Origin: JAJCYL01 sp040222875
Lineage (GTDB): Bacteria; Bacteroidota; Bacteroidia; Cytophagales; Cyclobacteriaceae
Assembly (NCBI GenBank): GCA_040222875.1
Contig: JAVKCG010000008.1
Location: 186,001-250,000, forward strand
Direction of reading: 5' to 3'
DNA: 64,000 bases
The translations under genes and the position numbers were made by a program. This document shows positions 1 through 8,440 of this stretch, piece by piece. Within the stretch, counting starts at the first letter, position 1; each line of letters begins with the position of its first letter. A model generated the notes under the pieces. The model was given only the letters and a program-made list of their open reading frames with translations, had not been told where the DNA came from and searched no databases.

Positions 1-373
1 TAATCTCATGTTCCTGCAAATCCAGCCACGCTTGATTCTCATCATCCTCGGCAAATTCTGCTGCTTTCCGTATGGCTTTGTCACCTCCGGCAATCAACCC
101 TACAACCATACCGTGGGGCACTCCGAATGTTGGTGGGCATTCGGATGCATCCAGAATTCCTAGTCGACCACTGGTGCCTGCCCCTATGTAAAACAGTCTT
201 CCCCCTTTTTGCATTCTTGGCACTATACCATTAACCAAACGCTCAACTTCCGGTAATACACCTGCGACGACTGTCGCTACTTTTTGATCTTCATTGTTTA
301 TATTTTTCAACAACTCACCTACTGGCATGCTTTCTAACTTGTCGTAAAGACTTGATGACTCTGTAGTGCTCAT
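1..373 (-). CDS. murQ: N-acetylmuramic acid 6-phosphate etherase, N-terminal part (cut by window start)
   Basis: This gene runs off the left edge, so only its first 124 codons are visible. MurQ-family enzymes cleave the lactyl ether of MurNAc-6-phosphate to give GlcNAc-6-phosphate and D-lactate in cytoplasmic cell-wall sugar recycling. The translation starts MSTTESSSLYDKLESMPVGE and carries the SIS phosphosugar-binding loop GAGTSGRLG at about residues 64-72. The family signature DASECPPTFG follows, and its Glu (about 78) corresponds to a catalytic Glu of characterised MurQ. The start ATG at 371-373 gives the expected N-terminus. The neighbouring sugar kinase lies 24 bases upstream on the same strand, which fits a recycling operon. 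Family assignment is confident; the missing C-terminus cannot be judged. Confidence 0.93.
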   Translation of the reverse strand, partial: MSTTESSSLYDKLESMPVGELLKNINNEDQKVATVVAGVLPEVERLVNGIVPRMQKGGRLFYIGAGTSGRLGILDASECPPTFGVPHGMVVGLIAGGDKAIRKAAEFAEDDENQAWLDLQEHEI

Positions 374-397
374 TGATGAATACTAACGCTAAAGTGA

Positions 398-1240
398 TTA
401 AATATCAACACTGGAGTGAAACAAAACCAACCCGGCAATCGGGCTTTCCACGATGTTATGAATTCTAATGTTGTACTCACTTGCCACCGCTCTCAAAACA
501 TCTGAAAAGTAGAAGGCGATTGACCCACTAAAATGAACCCTTTGCTCTGCAGGCTTTTTATATAGCAATAGAACATTTTCAAAAAAACCTCTGAAAGAGC
601 CAGCCACCATTTGATATATATATGGGTGCTGAATGTTTTGAAGAATGAACTTTGTAAAACCAGCAAGGAAGGTATTGGGCCTTGCCTCTTGATAGAGGCG
701 ATTAAGTAATTCTGATGATGAATCATCAAATCGCTTCACAAACCTGGTTTTTAAATCTTTAGGCAACTGATCTCTTAAATAGGCAGTAACAATGGCTTTG
801 CCCAGAGCCATGCCGCTGCCTTCATCACCAAGTAAATAGCCAAGCGGCGGAACATGTTCAACAATTGATTGACCATCAAAATAGCATGAATTGGATCCGG
901 TGCCCAGAATACAAGCAATACCATGCTCTCGCCCACAAACCGCCCTCGCAGCACCTAAAAGGTCGTTATTTACAAACACCTCACAATCTTTCAAATGGGT
1001 TTCAAATGAGCTTTTAACTAACCCCTTAATCTCATCATTGATTATTCCTGCACCATAATAATGGACTTCTTTTACAGCCCCTTTAAGCTGATTAATAAGC
1101 TCATCTACCAATAAATCGCAATCTGATTTAGGTTGAATCAATGGGTTAAAACCAGATAGTTTGCCCTGGCTAATTTGATGGTTAGCGTCAATTGTCCGCC
1201 ACTCTGTTTTTGATCCACCGGCATCAACTATCAGTTTCAT
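398..1240 (-). CDS. BadF/BadG-type amino-sugar kinase (N-acetylglucosamine/N-acetylmuramic acid kinase-like)
   Basis: A 280-residue ASKHA-fold sugar kinase, probably cytoplasmic. The N-terminus has the phosphate-1 loop DAGGSKTEWR (residues 6-15). A second glycine-rich phosphate loop, LGTGSNSCYFDG, lies near residue 112, and GYLLGDEGSGMALG follows; together these are typical of the BadF/BadG/GlcNAc-kinase family. It sits directly upstream of murQ on the same strand with a 24-base gap. Etherase plus kinase implies that MurNAc or GlcNAc taken up or released from peptidoglycan is phosphorylated here and then cleaved by MurQ. Some Bacteroidota have a MurNAc kinase (MurK) beside murQ. Sequence alone cannot decide between MurNAc and GlcNAc as substrate, so no symbol is given. 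The gene starts 6 bases after the stop of the stress-protein gene. Confidence 0.85.
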   Translation of the reverse strand: MKLIVDAGGSKTEWRTIDANHQISQGKLSGFNPLIQPKSDCDLLVDELINQLKGAVKEVHYYGAGIINDEIKGLVKSSFETHLKDCEVFVNNDLLGAARAVCGREHGIACILGTGSNSCYFDGQSIVEHVPPLGYLLGDEGSGMALGKAIVTAYLRDQLPKDLKTRFVKRFDDSSSELLNRLYQEARPNTFLAGFTKFILQNIQHPYIYQMVAGSFRGFFENVLLLYKKPAEQRVHFSGSIAFYFSDVLRAVASEYNIRIHNIVESPIAGLVLFHSSVDI

Positions 1241-1246
1241 AAGAGA

Positions 1247-2164
1247 CTAAACTTTCATAAGAGCGGCAAAAAAGCTCATGTTTTCCCGTTTGTCTTTAAT
1301 CACCATATACGGGATTCTCTGGTCATATTTTATTAGTTCAAGGGCAACACTCCCAAGCAACAATGAAGCAGCCTTGGTCCTGCCCCTTGATGCCAGAATA
1401 ATCAAATTTGCATTTTGCCTTAATGCTTCCAGATAAATTTTATCCGCTGGTGCATCGTCATCATCAAGTGTGTATACATCCTTGAAAGCACTAGCATCAT
1501 ATCCATTCTGTTTTAAAAACTGGAAATATGCCTTCTCGGAGTTTTCTCTCATGATAGTTGTAAACTCCTCGTAAGTTTTGCCGGTGTAGTGATACCCCTG
1601 TGGAACATAGTAAACATGCTGAAGTGTGATTTCAGACTTGCCATTTCTTCTAATTTCCAAAGCTTGATCAATGGCGGTTTTTGATCTCAATGAGAAATCT
1701 ATTGGTACAAAAAGCTTATCTATTGATATCTCACATTTCTCAGGAACGAACAAAACTGAACAATGAGATACATTGGCAATTTTGCTTGGGTTTACTCCTT
1801 TTCCTTTAAGATGCGATTTTTTTCCCATTATAATCAAATCAACATCATTCATACCTGGCCATCGTAAAATCTGCTGAGATGGGCTCCCTTCATTAATCAC
1901 AAACTCGCTGTTATGATTAGCGTGGCCCGGGAAATATTGTTTTACCGAATTCAACATTTTGTCCTTGAAATCGCCCTCGGGTGCACCGTATAATTCGGGG
2001 AAATTTTTTCTAACACTAGCGGGAACATCCAGTGGCTCATTTATGTGCATGAAAACCACAGACTCACTTTGCATCGTTGTAGCCATCAACCCAGCATATT
2101 TGATGACATTTTCATCCATAGCTGTAAGATCAAGGCAAACAAGTATTTTTTTCAAGCGTAGCAT
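1247..2164 (-). CDS. Universal stress protein with two tandem Usp domains
   Basis: A 305-residue cytoplasmic protein made of two UspA-like domains, roughly residues 3-140 and 148-290. Each begins with a hydrophobic beta-strand followed by D-x-T or D-F-S (LVCLDLTAMDENV; LFVPIDFSLRSKT). The second domain ends with the nucleotide-loop pattern ASRGRTKAASLLLGSVALEL, which matches the G-x2-G-x9-G-S ATP-binding motif of Usp proteins; the first has only a weaker version (MGKKSHLKGKGVNPSKIANV). Two-domain Usps of this size are common in Bacteroidota and are linked to stress survival. It is the first gene of the apparent usp-kinase-murQ run, with only 6 bases before the kinase. That proximity may be co-transcription without shared function. 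Confidence 0.88.
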   Translation of the reverse strand: MLRLKKILVCLDLTAMDENVIKYAGLMATTMQSESVVFMHINEPLDVPASVRKNFPELYGAPEGDFKDKMLNSVKQYFPGHANHNSEFVINEGSPSQQILRWPGMNDVDLIIMGKKSHLKGKGVNPSKIANVSHCSVLFVPEKCEISIDKLFVPIDFSLRSKTAIDQALEIRRNGKSEITLQHVYYVPQGYHYTGKTYEEFTTIMRENSEKAYFQFLKQNGYDASAFKDVYTLDDDDAPADKIYLEALRQNANLIILASRGRTKAASLLLGSVALELIKYDQRIPYMVIKDKRENMSFFAALMKV

Positions 2165-2279
2165 ATCTCAGTATTTCGGTTCAGTTTGAACCTAAAATTT
2201 AATGATTCAATAGGTAATGATGGCACTACGCCTGGTAATTCTTAACAATTAGCAGAAGACAGTTTTAAAATTGAATTTC

Positions 2280-2501
2280 TTAATACAGGAATAAGGATTT
2301 AACTAATAGGCTGCCCTTTACAAGGCTTGACATAATTTGAGGCGCTTCAACATTGCTTTGATTGCTTTCGTGGAAATCATTAAACGATTTGTCTGATGCT
2401 GAAACACTAAACCCAATAACCACGGCAACTATGATCCCCACAATTACAATGAATGTACGATAACGACCATGGTGATTATTGGATTTTGGGTGGGTTAGCA
2501 T
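2280..2501 (-). CDS. Small hypothetical single-helix membrane protein
   Basis: A 73-residue ORF with a basic, His-rich N-terminus followed by a strong hydrophobic segment (about residues 16-34, FIVIVGIIVAVVIGFSVSAS) and a polar tail. This would be an N-in membrane anchor or an uncleaved signal. No family is recognised. The start ATG lies just after a stop-rich gap. An overlapping plus-strand ORF reads less like a protein. The gene stands alone on the minus strand, separated from the stress-protein start by about 115 bases. It could be a real small membrane protein or a chance ORF. Confidence 0.4.
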   Translation of the reverse strand: MLTHPKSNNHHGRYRTFIVIVGIIVAVVIGFSVSASDKSFNDFHESNQSNVEAPQIMSSLVKGSLLVKSLFLY

Positions 2502-2627
2502 GTTGCCATTCAGTTAGACAATGGTTATGCCAAAAACCATTACATACTGATAGTCAGTATGTTACAGTAAACAATTTCGGATATATCCCTGAAATAATGT
2601 ACGTAAACGGACAAGTCACTGATTACT

Positions 2628-2909
2628 TTACGGACGATCAGCCTCGTCCTGGGGTTGATCACTTTCGCCGTCCACTTTCTTAACTTTTTGAAATTCAGTA
2701 GAGGCATCGATCATTCTGGTCCAGGGTTCAACTTTACCTGATTCTATTGCCTGATAAGCTATTCCGGTCTCGTTTTCAATTACCTGACAAAGTCCTAGAT
2801 CGTATCTGTGCGACATGACCATATCGCCCACCTTCAAAGGGTTTTGATCCATGTCTACAATTGGGGGTAGCGGCTTTTCCTTCTTTTTCTTTTTGAATAA
2901 TCCGAACAT
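2628..2909 (-). CDS. Small hypothetical cytoplasmic protein, lysine-rich start
   Basis: A 93-residue protein beginning MFGLFKKKKKEKPLPPIVDM and containing a compact domain around LKVGDMVMSHRYDLGLCQV (about residues 26-44), then an acidic, disordered-looking tail. The phrase KVGDMVMSHRYDLGLCQVIE resembles a small beta-barrel (SH3/KOW-like) segment, but I cannot assign a family. There is no signal peptide; the FGLF-poly-Lys start could give peripheral membrane association. It lies 56 bases downstream of lysC on the same strand and may be the last gene of that transcript. Coding character is good, with a sensible ATG and no competing ORF with better features. Confidence 0.7.
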   Translation of the reverse strand: MFGLFKKKKKEKPLPPIVDMDQNPLKVGDMVMSHRYDLGLCQVIENETGIAYQAIESGKVEPWTRMIDASTEFQKVKKVDGESDQPQDEADRP

Positions 2910-2965
2910 TACCGTGTGTAAATTAAAGATGTGGCCAAAATGGACACTTCGTTAATCCCAGCCAA

Positions 2966-4297
2966 CTAAATTTTAATTAGTGGCTTAAATAAAAACTGAT
3001 TAAGCGTTTTCAACGCTTCATTTTTATAGCCACTATCTATGAGCAAGGATATGTTGTTTTTACTTCCGCCATAAGAAATCATTCGAACAGGGATATTTTC
3101 AAGTGCAATGAAAATCTCTTTGCCTATGCCCTTTCGCTGTGCTACAAAATCACCCACAATACAAATTATGGATTGCTCTTTATCTATCTCGATAATCCCA
3201 AATGGACGTAATTCAGAAATTATTTCTTCTAACCTGGAAGGGTCATCAATTGACAATGAAACAGCGATTTCGGATGTCGTTATCATGTCGATGGGAGTTC
3301 GATATTTCTCGAATACCTCAAAAATCTTCCTTAGAAAACCATAGGCATTCACCATTCTGGTCGACTTGATTTTAATAGCCGTTATACCATCTTTAACAGC
3401 AATAGCTTTGATTTTGTCCGGATTTTTATGGGCTGTAATCAAAGTACCGGCAGCTGCCGGATCCATTGTGTTTTTTATTCTGACAGGCACATTACGCTGT
3501 TGTGCCGGTATAATACATGAAGGGTGTAAAATTTTTGCACCAAAATATGCCAACTCACCGGCTTCCTCGAATGAGAGTTGGGCTATTGGCATTGTATCCT
3601 CAACAATCCTCGGATCGTTATTATGTACGCCGTCAATATCGGTCCAGATCTGGACTTCTTCAGCCTGAATAGCGGCCCCAATAAGCGTGGCTGTATAATC
3701 ACTTCCCCCGCGTTTCAAGTTGTCAATACTGCCAGTATGATTTCGGCATATATATCCCTGTGTAATCAATAACTGCTTTTCAGCATGGCCCTCAAGAATT
3801 GGCGTAAGCTTATTTTCAATTCGTTTGAGGGCAGGCTCTTCTTTGTCATCAATTAGCATGAAGTCTAGCGCATTGATCAGAACACTGCTTATACCTTGTT
3901 CATCAAGATAGCATTGAAAGAGATGTGTGCTCATTATCTCCCCCTGAGCCAATATGAATTTATCGGCTTTCTTATACAGTGGTTGATTAACAAGCCGCTC
4001 AATTTGATTCAAAGAATCGGCCACCACAAATTGGCCTTTGTTTAAACCAAACTCTGAGGTAAGCAGTTCTTTAACGAACAAATTGTACTGCTCCCTCATT
4101 TGGTTTATAACAGTAAGCGCTTCTTCAATCTTACCAAGTTTATAAAATTCAGATATTGAAACGAGATTGTTTGTAGTGCCTGAAACAGCTGAGAGAACAA
4201 CAATTTTTCTGTCCTTTGAATGCGTAATTAATGAAGCAACCTGCTTCATCCTGGCGGGACTGCCTACCGATGTTCCTCCAAACTTATAAACCTGCAT
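2966..4297 (-). CDS. lysC: Aspartate kinase (monofunctional)
   Basis: Aspartate kinase phosphorylates L-aspartate, the first committed step toward lysine, threonine, methionine and diaminopimelate. The 443-residue protein starts with KFGGTSVGSPARMKQV (the kinase signature KFGGTS at residues 5-10). It continues through the amino-acid-kinase fold, with RGGSDYTATLIGAA and WTDIDGVHNNDPRIV in the substrate/ATP region. The C-terminal third, from about residue 300, carries two ACT-type regulatory segments (TPIDMITTSEIAVSLSIDD; IPVRMISYGGSKNNISLLID), suggesting feedback inhibition. It is monofunctional, with no homoserine dehydrogenase domain. It lies 32 bases downstream of ribH on the same strand and is probably co-transcribed. 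Length is normal for the family. Confidence 0.95.
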   Translation of the reverse strand: MQVYKFGGTSVGSPARMKQVASLITHSKDRKIVVLSAVSGTTNNLVSISEFYKLGKIEEALTVINQMREQYNLFVKELLTSEFGLNKGQFVVADSLNQIERLVNQPLYKKADKFILAQGEIMSTHLFQCYLDEQGISSVLINALDFMLIDDKEEPALKRIENKLTPILEGHAEKQLLITQGYICRNHTGSIDNLKRGGSDYTATLIGAAIQAEEVQIWTDIDGVHNNDPRIVEDTMPIAQLSFEEAGELAYFGAKILHPSCIIPAQQRNVPVRIKNTMDPAAAGTLITAHKNPDKIKAIAVKDGITAIKIKSTRMVNAYGFLRKIFEVFEKYRTPIDMITTSEIAVSLSIDDPSRLEEIISELRPFGIIEIDKEQSIICIVGDFVAQRKGIGKEIFIALENIPVRMISYGGSKNNISLLIDSGYKNEALKTLNQFLFKPLIKI

Positions 4298-4329
4298 CTT
4301 TTATTAACTCAAGTAAAGGTTTGGTTGGT

Positions 4330-4815
4330 TTAGGATTGACACAGACTTAACATTTTAATAGCTGTTACTGCCGCTTCATCGCCTTTGTTGCCATGTTTTC
4401 CACCAGCCCTGTCAAGTGCCTGCTTTTGGTTTCCGGTAGTGAGTACCCCAAAAATTACAGGCTTGTTAAATTTTAACGCAACACTTGTTAAGCCATTGGC
4501 CACTGCATCACAAATGAAATCGAAATGCCGGGTTTCACCTTGAATCACACAACCAAGACAAATCACAGCATCAATCTTTTTATCCTGGGCCATCAACTGT
4601 GCCCCAAGGCTCAATTCAAAACTTCCTGGAACGTATTGTTTAATAATGTTGCCTTTGTCCACACCATGTTCAATCAGGGTTTGGAAAGCTCCTGCATATA
4701 GTGATTCTGTCACCTCCTCATTCCATTCTGAAACCAGTAGTGCAAACCTCTTATTAGCAACTGAGGCCATGTTAATGTTGGAATAGCTGCTTAAGTTCTT
4801 CTGTTTACTTGCCAT
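4330..4815 (-). CDS. ribH: 6,7-dimethyl-8-ribityllumazine synthase
   Basis: RibH condenses 5-amino-6-ribitylaminouracil with dihydroxybutanone phosphate to form the direct precursor of riboflavin, in an icosahedral or pentameric cytoplasmic assembly. From the Met at 4813-4815 the protein has 161 residues, typical for the family. Key segments are FALLVSEWNEEVTESLYAGA, VPGSFELSLGAQ, LGCVIQGETRHFDFICDAVA (with the catalytic His after the R) and FGVLTTGNQKQALDRAGG. The ORF stays open 18 codons further upstream, but that extension crosses a rho-independent terminator (4825-4862) and reads like non-coding sequence. The start at 4815 is therefore chosen. It lies upstream of lysC and downstream of a TPR gene, an order seen in other Bacteroidota. 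Confidence 0.95.
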   Translation of the reverse strand: MASKQKNLSSYSNINMASVANKRFALLVSEWNEEVTESLYAGAFQTLIEHGVDKGNIIKQYVPGSFELSLGAQLMAQDKKIDAVICLGCVIQGETRHFDFICDAVANGLTSVALKFNKPVIFGVLTTGNQKQALDRAGGKHGNKGDEAAVTAIKMLSLCQS

Positions 4816-4824
4816 TTCTATAAA

Positions 4825-4862
4825 ATAAAAAAAAGGGACAAAGCATTTGGCTCTGTCCCTTT
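4825..4862 (-). terminator. Rho-independent terminator between the TPR gene and ribH
   Basis: Read on the minus strand there is a 13-bp stem AAAGGGACAGAGC / GCTTTGTCCCTTT (one G-T wobble) around a 5-nt loop, followed at once by a run of eight T. It lies 20 bases past the stop of the TPR gene and just upstream of the ribH start. It should therefore end the TPR transcript, so ribH needs its own promoter or read-through. It also argues against any ribH start upstream of 4815. Confidence 0.85.
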
Positions 4863-4882
4863 CGGCCAAATTTCTTTAAGTA

Positions 4883-5584
4883 CTAACCCTTTGTTAGTTT
4901 TTCCAGTCTAGCCACATGTTTCTTTGCATCCTGAAACATTGTTGACGTTGAAAAATCGTTTACAATTGTTGAATAAGCCTCATGTGCATCGTTCAACCTG
5001 TTTATTTTTTCATACGCTACTGCAGCTTTTTGAAGAAAAATAGGTGAAAAATTATCATCCTGATTTGTATTAGCTGCCTGTTTATAATATCCAGCCGCCG
5101 TTTCATATTGCTCCAGTTCCATATAGGCATCGCCAATCAATGAAGTAGCCTGCGCTTCTAATAAAAACCCATCGCCATCAAAATCTTCCAGATACCTTAA
5201 AGCCGCTTCATAGTCGCCAAGTTGCATGTAGGTAACGCCTGCGTAATAATTTGACAGGTTGGCCGCCTTGGTTCCGGGGTACTCACTTATTACATCAAGA
5301 AAGCCATAGTTGAGGCCGTCTCCATTTAGGGCCTTACCTAAACTGTCAGCTTCAAAATAAAATTGTGCCTGAAAAAGATCCCGCTGCGCCAGTTCATTCT
5401 GATTTGATAAATAATATCTATATCCGAAAAAACCGACAATTGCAACGGCAATCAATCCGCCAATTAAAAAAACCATATTGCGGTTTTTCTCAAGAAATTC
5501 TTCTGTTTTCGACAGCTGCTCAGCTAATGCTTCGGGGCTCTCCAATAATTCACTTCCTTGAGCTGCCTTTTTTGTTTTTGCCAT
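4883..5584 (-). CDS. Membrane-anchored TPR protein (YfgM-like)
   Basis: A 233-residue protein with a polar cytoplasmic N-terminus, one transmembrane helix at about residues 37-56 (NMVFLIGGLIAVAIVGFFGY) and a periplasm-facing C-terminal region of tetratricopeptide repeats. Repeat cores such as NYYAGVTYMQLGDYEAALRY, IGDAYMELEQYETAAGYYKQ and AYEKINRLNDAHEAY are visible. The layout matches the TPR_21/YfgM-like family, which in other bacteria associates with the Sec translocon or chaperones; no such role can be shown here. It ends at a strong terminator before ribH. The upstream neighbour is pdhA, 136 bases away. Confidence 0.82.
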   Translation of the reverse strand: MAKTKKAAQGSELLESPEALAEQLSKTEEFLEKNRNMVFLIGGLIAVAIVGFFGYRYYLSNQNELAQRDLFQAQFYFEADSLGKALNGDGLNYGFLDVISEYPGTKAANLSNYYAGVTYMQLGDYEAALRYLEDFDGDGFLLEAQATSLIGDAYMELEQYETAAGYYKQAANTNQDDNFSPIFLQKAAVAYEKINRLNDAHEAYSTIVNDFSTSTMFQDAKKHVARLEKLTKG

Positions 5585-5720
5585 TGGTCAAAATTTTGGG
5601 ACGCAAATTTAAATGGATTAGTTAGTAATCAAAAGTATCACTCTTGATCAATTGCATCTTCGCTCCTTCGGATGTCTTCCTGCGACTGAAAGGTTGCAAA
5701 ACCCCAGGATGCCGGCTGAA

Positions 5721-6752
5721 TTAGTCTATTGTAAACGGATAATCTTTTTCAGCATAAACGTCATTGAAAGCATCGGAAGGATCTGGCCAGGGTGAGTCTT
5801 CAGCAAACTTCACAGCATCTTCCACAGATTTCTTTATTTTATCTTCAATCGCTTTGAGCTCTTTTTCGGTGCTTATTTTTTCCTTTAAGATTTTTGATTT
5901 TACCTGCTCAATGGGATCCTTTTTCCGATATTCATCTACCTCATCACGGGTACGGTATTTTGCAGGGTCAGACATTGAATGCCCTTTGTAGCGATATGTT
6001 CTTAATTCAAGCAAAGTAGGTCCCTCCCCTTTTCTTGCCCTTGCAGCAGCTTCTGAAACAGCTTCATGCACTGCCTCGACAGACATGGCGTCAACAGGAG
6101 ATGATGGTATGTCATACGACTCCCCTAATTGATAAAGTTCGGTTACGTTGGAAGTTCTCCCTACTGAGGTGCCCATTGCATAGCCGTTATTTTCAATAGC
6201 GAAGATTACTGGCATTTTCATGGTCATGGCCATATTCAAAGTTTCATGAAAGGCTCCTTGTCTTACTGCACCGTCACCCATGTAACAAATACAAACATTG
6301 TCTGTGCCTTTGTATTGCTCCGCGAAGGCTATACCTGCTCCTAGCGGTATTTGGCCGCCTACAATACCATGTCCACCAAAGAAACCTTTTTCTTTATCAA
6401 ACATGTGCATTGAACCACCTTTTCCTTTTGATATGCCGGTTACCTTTCCATACAGCTCAGCCATCACCGCTCCTGGGTCAGAGCCAAGAACCAACGGGTG
6501 ACCATGATCCCTGTAAGCTGTTATATACTTGTCCCCCTTTTTTAATGCTGAAACAGATCCAGAAGCGACCGCCTCCTGGCCTATATAGAGATGACAAAAA
6601 CCCCTGATTTTTTGTTGACCGTATAACTGGCCGGCTTTTTCTTCAAACCTCCTCACTAAAAGCATACTTTCATACCAGAACATGTAGGTTTCTTTTGGAA
6701 AACTACCCTTGCTTTTAGCTTTGCTTCCTGATTTCGTTTTGGTACTTGCCAT
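5721..6752 (-). CDS. pdhA: Pyruvate dehydrogenase E1 component, alpha subunit
   Basis: E1-alpha binds thiamine diphosphate and decarboxylates pyruvate in the pyruvate dehydrogenase complex. The protein shows EEKAGQLYGQQKIRGFCHLY near the N-terminus, GKGGSMHMFD, and the ThDP signature GDGAVRQGAFHETLNMAMTM running to IENNGYAMGT (the GDG-x(about 27)-NN pattern). RYKGHSMSDPAKYRTRDEV marks the phosphorylation-loop region. The open frame continues 34 codons further upstream, but the chosen Met (6750-6752, MASTKTKSGSKAKSKG) is preceded by AGAAAAG and gives a family-length 343-residue protein. The longer frame would abut the divergent recF start and has no similarity to the family. No beta subunit is adjacent, so E1-beta must be encoded elsewhere. 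Confidence 0.94.
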   Translation of the reverse strand: MASTKTKSGSKAKSKGSFPKETYMFWYESMLLVRRFEEKAGQLYGQQKIRGFCHLYIGQEAVASGSVSALKKGDKYITAYRDHGHPLVLGSDPGAVMAELYGKVTGISKGKGGSMHMFDKEKGFFGGHGIVGGQIPLGAGIAFAEQYKGTDNVCICYMGDGAVRQGAFHETLNMAMTMKMPVIFAIENNGYAMGTSVGRTSNVTELYQLGESYDIPSSPVDAMSVEAVHEAVSEAAARARKGEGPTLLELRTYRYKGHSMSDPAKYRTRDEVDEYRKKDPIEQVKSKILKEKISTEKELKAIEDKIKKSVEDAVKFAEDSPWPDPSDAFNDVYAEKDYPFTID

Positions 6753-6802
6753 CTTTTCTAGATTTCGATTTTTTCGAATGTAATTCCCCCTTGAGGGGAT
6801 TG

Positions 6803-6833
6803 CGAAATTAGCAAGAGACCTTGAAGCCTGCAA
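6803..6833 (-). promoter_or_regulatory. Probable Bacteroidota-type promoter of pdhA
   Basis: On the minus strand, TTG (6833-6831) is followed after 20 bases by TAATTTCG (6810-6803). This differs at one position from the Bacteroidota -7 consensus TAnnTTTG. The predicted transcript would start near 6797 and include a short CCCC-TCAA-GGGG hairpin before the ATG at 6752. It supports the downstream start for pdhA, but it is a pattern match only. Confidence 0.4.
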
Positions 6834-6854
6834 CCATGTGTTGATAGAAACCAT

Positions 6855-7964
6855 ATGTACCTGAAAAACCTCAGACTGATCAATTTTAAAAATTACAGCA
6901 ACCTACAGTTGGAGTTTGAGGCCAGGATAATTTCGATAACCGGAAGAAATGGTATGGGCAAAACCAATCTTCTGGATAGTATTCATTATCTATCACTGAC
7001 TAAAAGTGCCGTTAATCTCAGTGATCAACAGAACATCACCCACGGGGAAAATTTCTTTTCAATTATTGGTCAATTCGAACGAAAAAACAAGCCAGAGAAA
7101 CTGAACTGCTCTTACCAACAGGGCTCAAAAAAGAATATTGAAGTTAACGGGTCAAAATATGATAAATTGAGCAATCACATTGGGGAATTTCCAGTAGTGC
7201 TTATTAGTCCGAATGATACCGACCTGGTTAGGGACTACAGTGAGCACAGGCGTAAGTTTTTTGATGTTTTGATCTCTCAAATTGATAGGGAATATCTTGA
7301 TGCTCTAATTAGGTACAACCACTTCTTAAAGCAGCGAAACTCTGTGCTTAAAAGCATCGTGGATCGAAATAAATTGAACCACGATTTGATTAAAGTATAT
7401 GATGCGGAGCTGGTTCAGAATGGGAAGTTGATTTTTGACAAGAGGGCTTACTATTTAACCAATTTTGTTCCGAATATTAAGAAAGCCTATGCGGACCTGG
7501 CATCACATGAAAGTATTGAAATAGCTTATAAATCTGATTTTGAAACAAAAAACCCAGCTGCAGGACTTGCCAATTCTTTGAGAAAAGATATAGTGACTCA
7601 GCGCACCAATTTTGGTGTCCACAGAGACGATTTCGAATTTCTGATGAATGGCAAACCACTTAAGAAGATTGGATCGCAAGGTCAACAAAAGTCTTTTGTG
7701 ATAGCTTTGAGGTTGGCCGAGTACATGATGATTAAAGAAACCAAAGGGTTTAATCCGATTCTTCTTTTAGATGACATTTTTGACAAACTAGATGATGTTC
7801 GAATTCTAAACCTAAATCTGCTGATAAGCAGTAAGAATTTTGGTCAGATTTTTTTAACTGATGCCAGGCCAGAGCGCACTCAACTACTTACACAAAATTT
7901 AGAAGAAGAACTTCAGATATTTGAGATTGAGAATGGACAATTAATGACTAAAGATGAAAGATAA
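6855..7964 (+). CDS. recF: DNA replication and repair protein RecF
   Basis: RecF is an SMC-like ATPase that, with RecO and RecR, loads RecA at single-strand gaps. The 369-residue protein opens MYLKNLRLINFKNYSNLQLE, has Walker A GRNGMGKT at residues 30-37, the ABC signature SQGQQKSFVIALRLAEY near residue 272 and Walker B ILLLDDIFDKLD near 300, followed by an IFLTDAR switch segment. Length and motif order are normal for RecF. It is divergent from pdhA, and its stop overlaps the start of the DUF721 gene by 11 bases, which implies translational coupling. Confidence 0.95.
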   Translation: MYLKNLRLINFKNYSNLQLEFEARIISITGRNGMGKTNLLDSIHYLSLTKSAVNLSDQQNITHGENFFSIIGQFERKNKPEKLNCSYQQGSKKNIEVNGSKYDKLSNHIGEFPVVLISPNDTDLVRDYSEHRRKFFDVLISQIDREYLDALIRYNHFLKQRNSVLKSIVDRNKLNHDLIKVYDAELVQNGKLIFDKRAYYLTNFVPNIKKAYADLASHESIEIAYKSDFETKNPAAGLANSLRKDIVTQRTNFGVHRDDFEFLMNGKPLKKIGSQGQQKSFVIALRLAEYMMIKETKGFNPILLLDDIFDKLDDVRILNLNLLISSKNFGQIFLTDARPERTQLLTQNLEEELQIFEIENGQLMTKDER

Positions 7965-8259
7965 ATCTGGCAGGAAAGCTGAAACGTCTTCCATAAAGTC
8001 TGCCTTTGATGAACTGCTCAAAGATTATCGAATCAAAGACAAGTTCATGGAGAAGAACCTGTTGGCGTCCTGGGGAAGGCTTATGGGTAAACCTATCGCT
8101 CAGCGAACGGAGAAATTGTTTATTAAAGACAAAAAGTTATTCGTCTACCTCAGCTCAGCACCGCTGCGTAGCGAACTCGACCATTCAAAATCCAAAGTTA
8201 TTGAGCTGCTCAACAAGGAGTTTTCTGAGAACGTAATTGTGGATGTCATTTTCATGTGA
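7954..8259 (+). CDS. DUF721/DciA-like protein
   Basis: A 101-residue protein of the DUF721 family, with the characteristic central stretch ASWGRLMGKPIAQRTEKLFI and the LFVYLSSAPLRSELDHSKSK segment. DciA proteins of this family load the replicative helicase in bacteria lacking DnaC/DnaI. Bacteroidota members are short and are typically found beside recF, as here. The ATG lies inside the end of recF (11-base overlap). A role in replication initiation is inferred from family and context. A putative terminator lies about 70 bases downstream. Confidence 0.85.
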   Translation: MKDKSGRKAETSSIKSAFDELLKDYRIKDKFMEKNLLASWGRLMGKPIAQRTEKLFIKDKKLFVYLSSAPLRSELDHSKSKVIELLNKEFSENVIVDVIFM

Positions 8260-8330
8260 TGTTCTAACAGAAATTTTGGTAATAGTGGGCTTTTTCTGAT
8301 TCTTGGGCCATTTACATAGGTAATGCATTT

Positions 8331-8360
8331 AAAATCACCTAAGTGATTTTCTTAATTTTG
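8331..8360 (+). terminator. Putative terminator after recF-DUF721
   Basis: A perfect 8-bp hairpin AAAATCAC / GTGATTTT with a CTAA loop (8331-8350) is followed by the T-rich CTTAATTTTG. It lies about 70 bases after the DUF721 stop and 90 before the response-regulator ATG. The stem is AT-rich and the T-run is interrupted, so it is weaker than the other terminators here. Confidence 0.5.
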
Positions 8361-8440
8361 TTATTTAATGGTTACAATTCGCAGTGATTAGGTTATTTAG
8401 CATTTAACTGGGCAGGTTACATTCTGGAGTTAGATCAATA

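Noticed and set aside
2453..2683. 76-residue plus-strand ORF
   Set aside because: Overlaps the ends of two better minus-strand ORFs and has no domain-like sequence.
4816..4869. 18-codon N-terminal extension of ribH
   Set aside because: It runs through a strong terminator hairpin and gives sequence unlike the family N-terminus.
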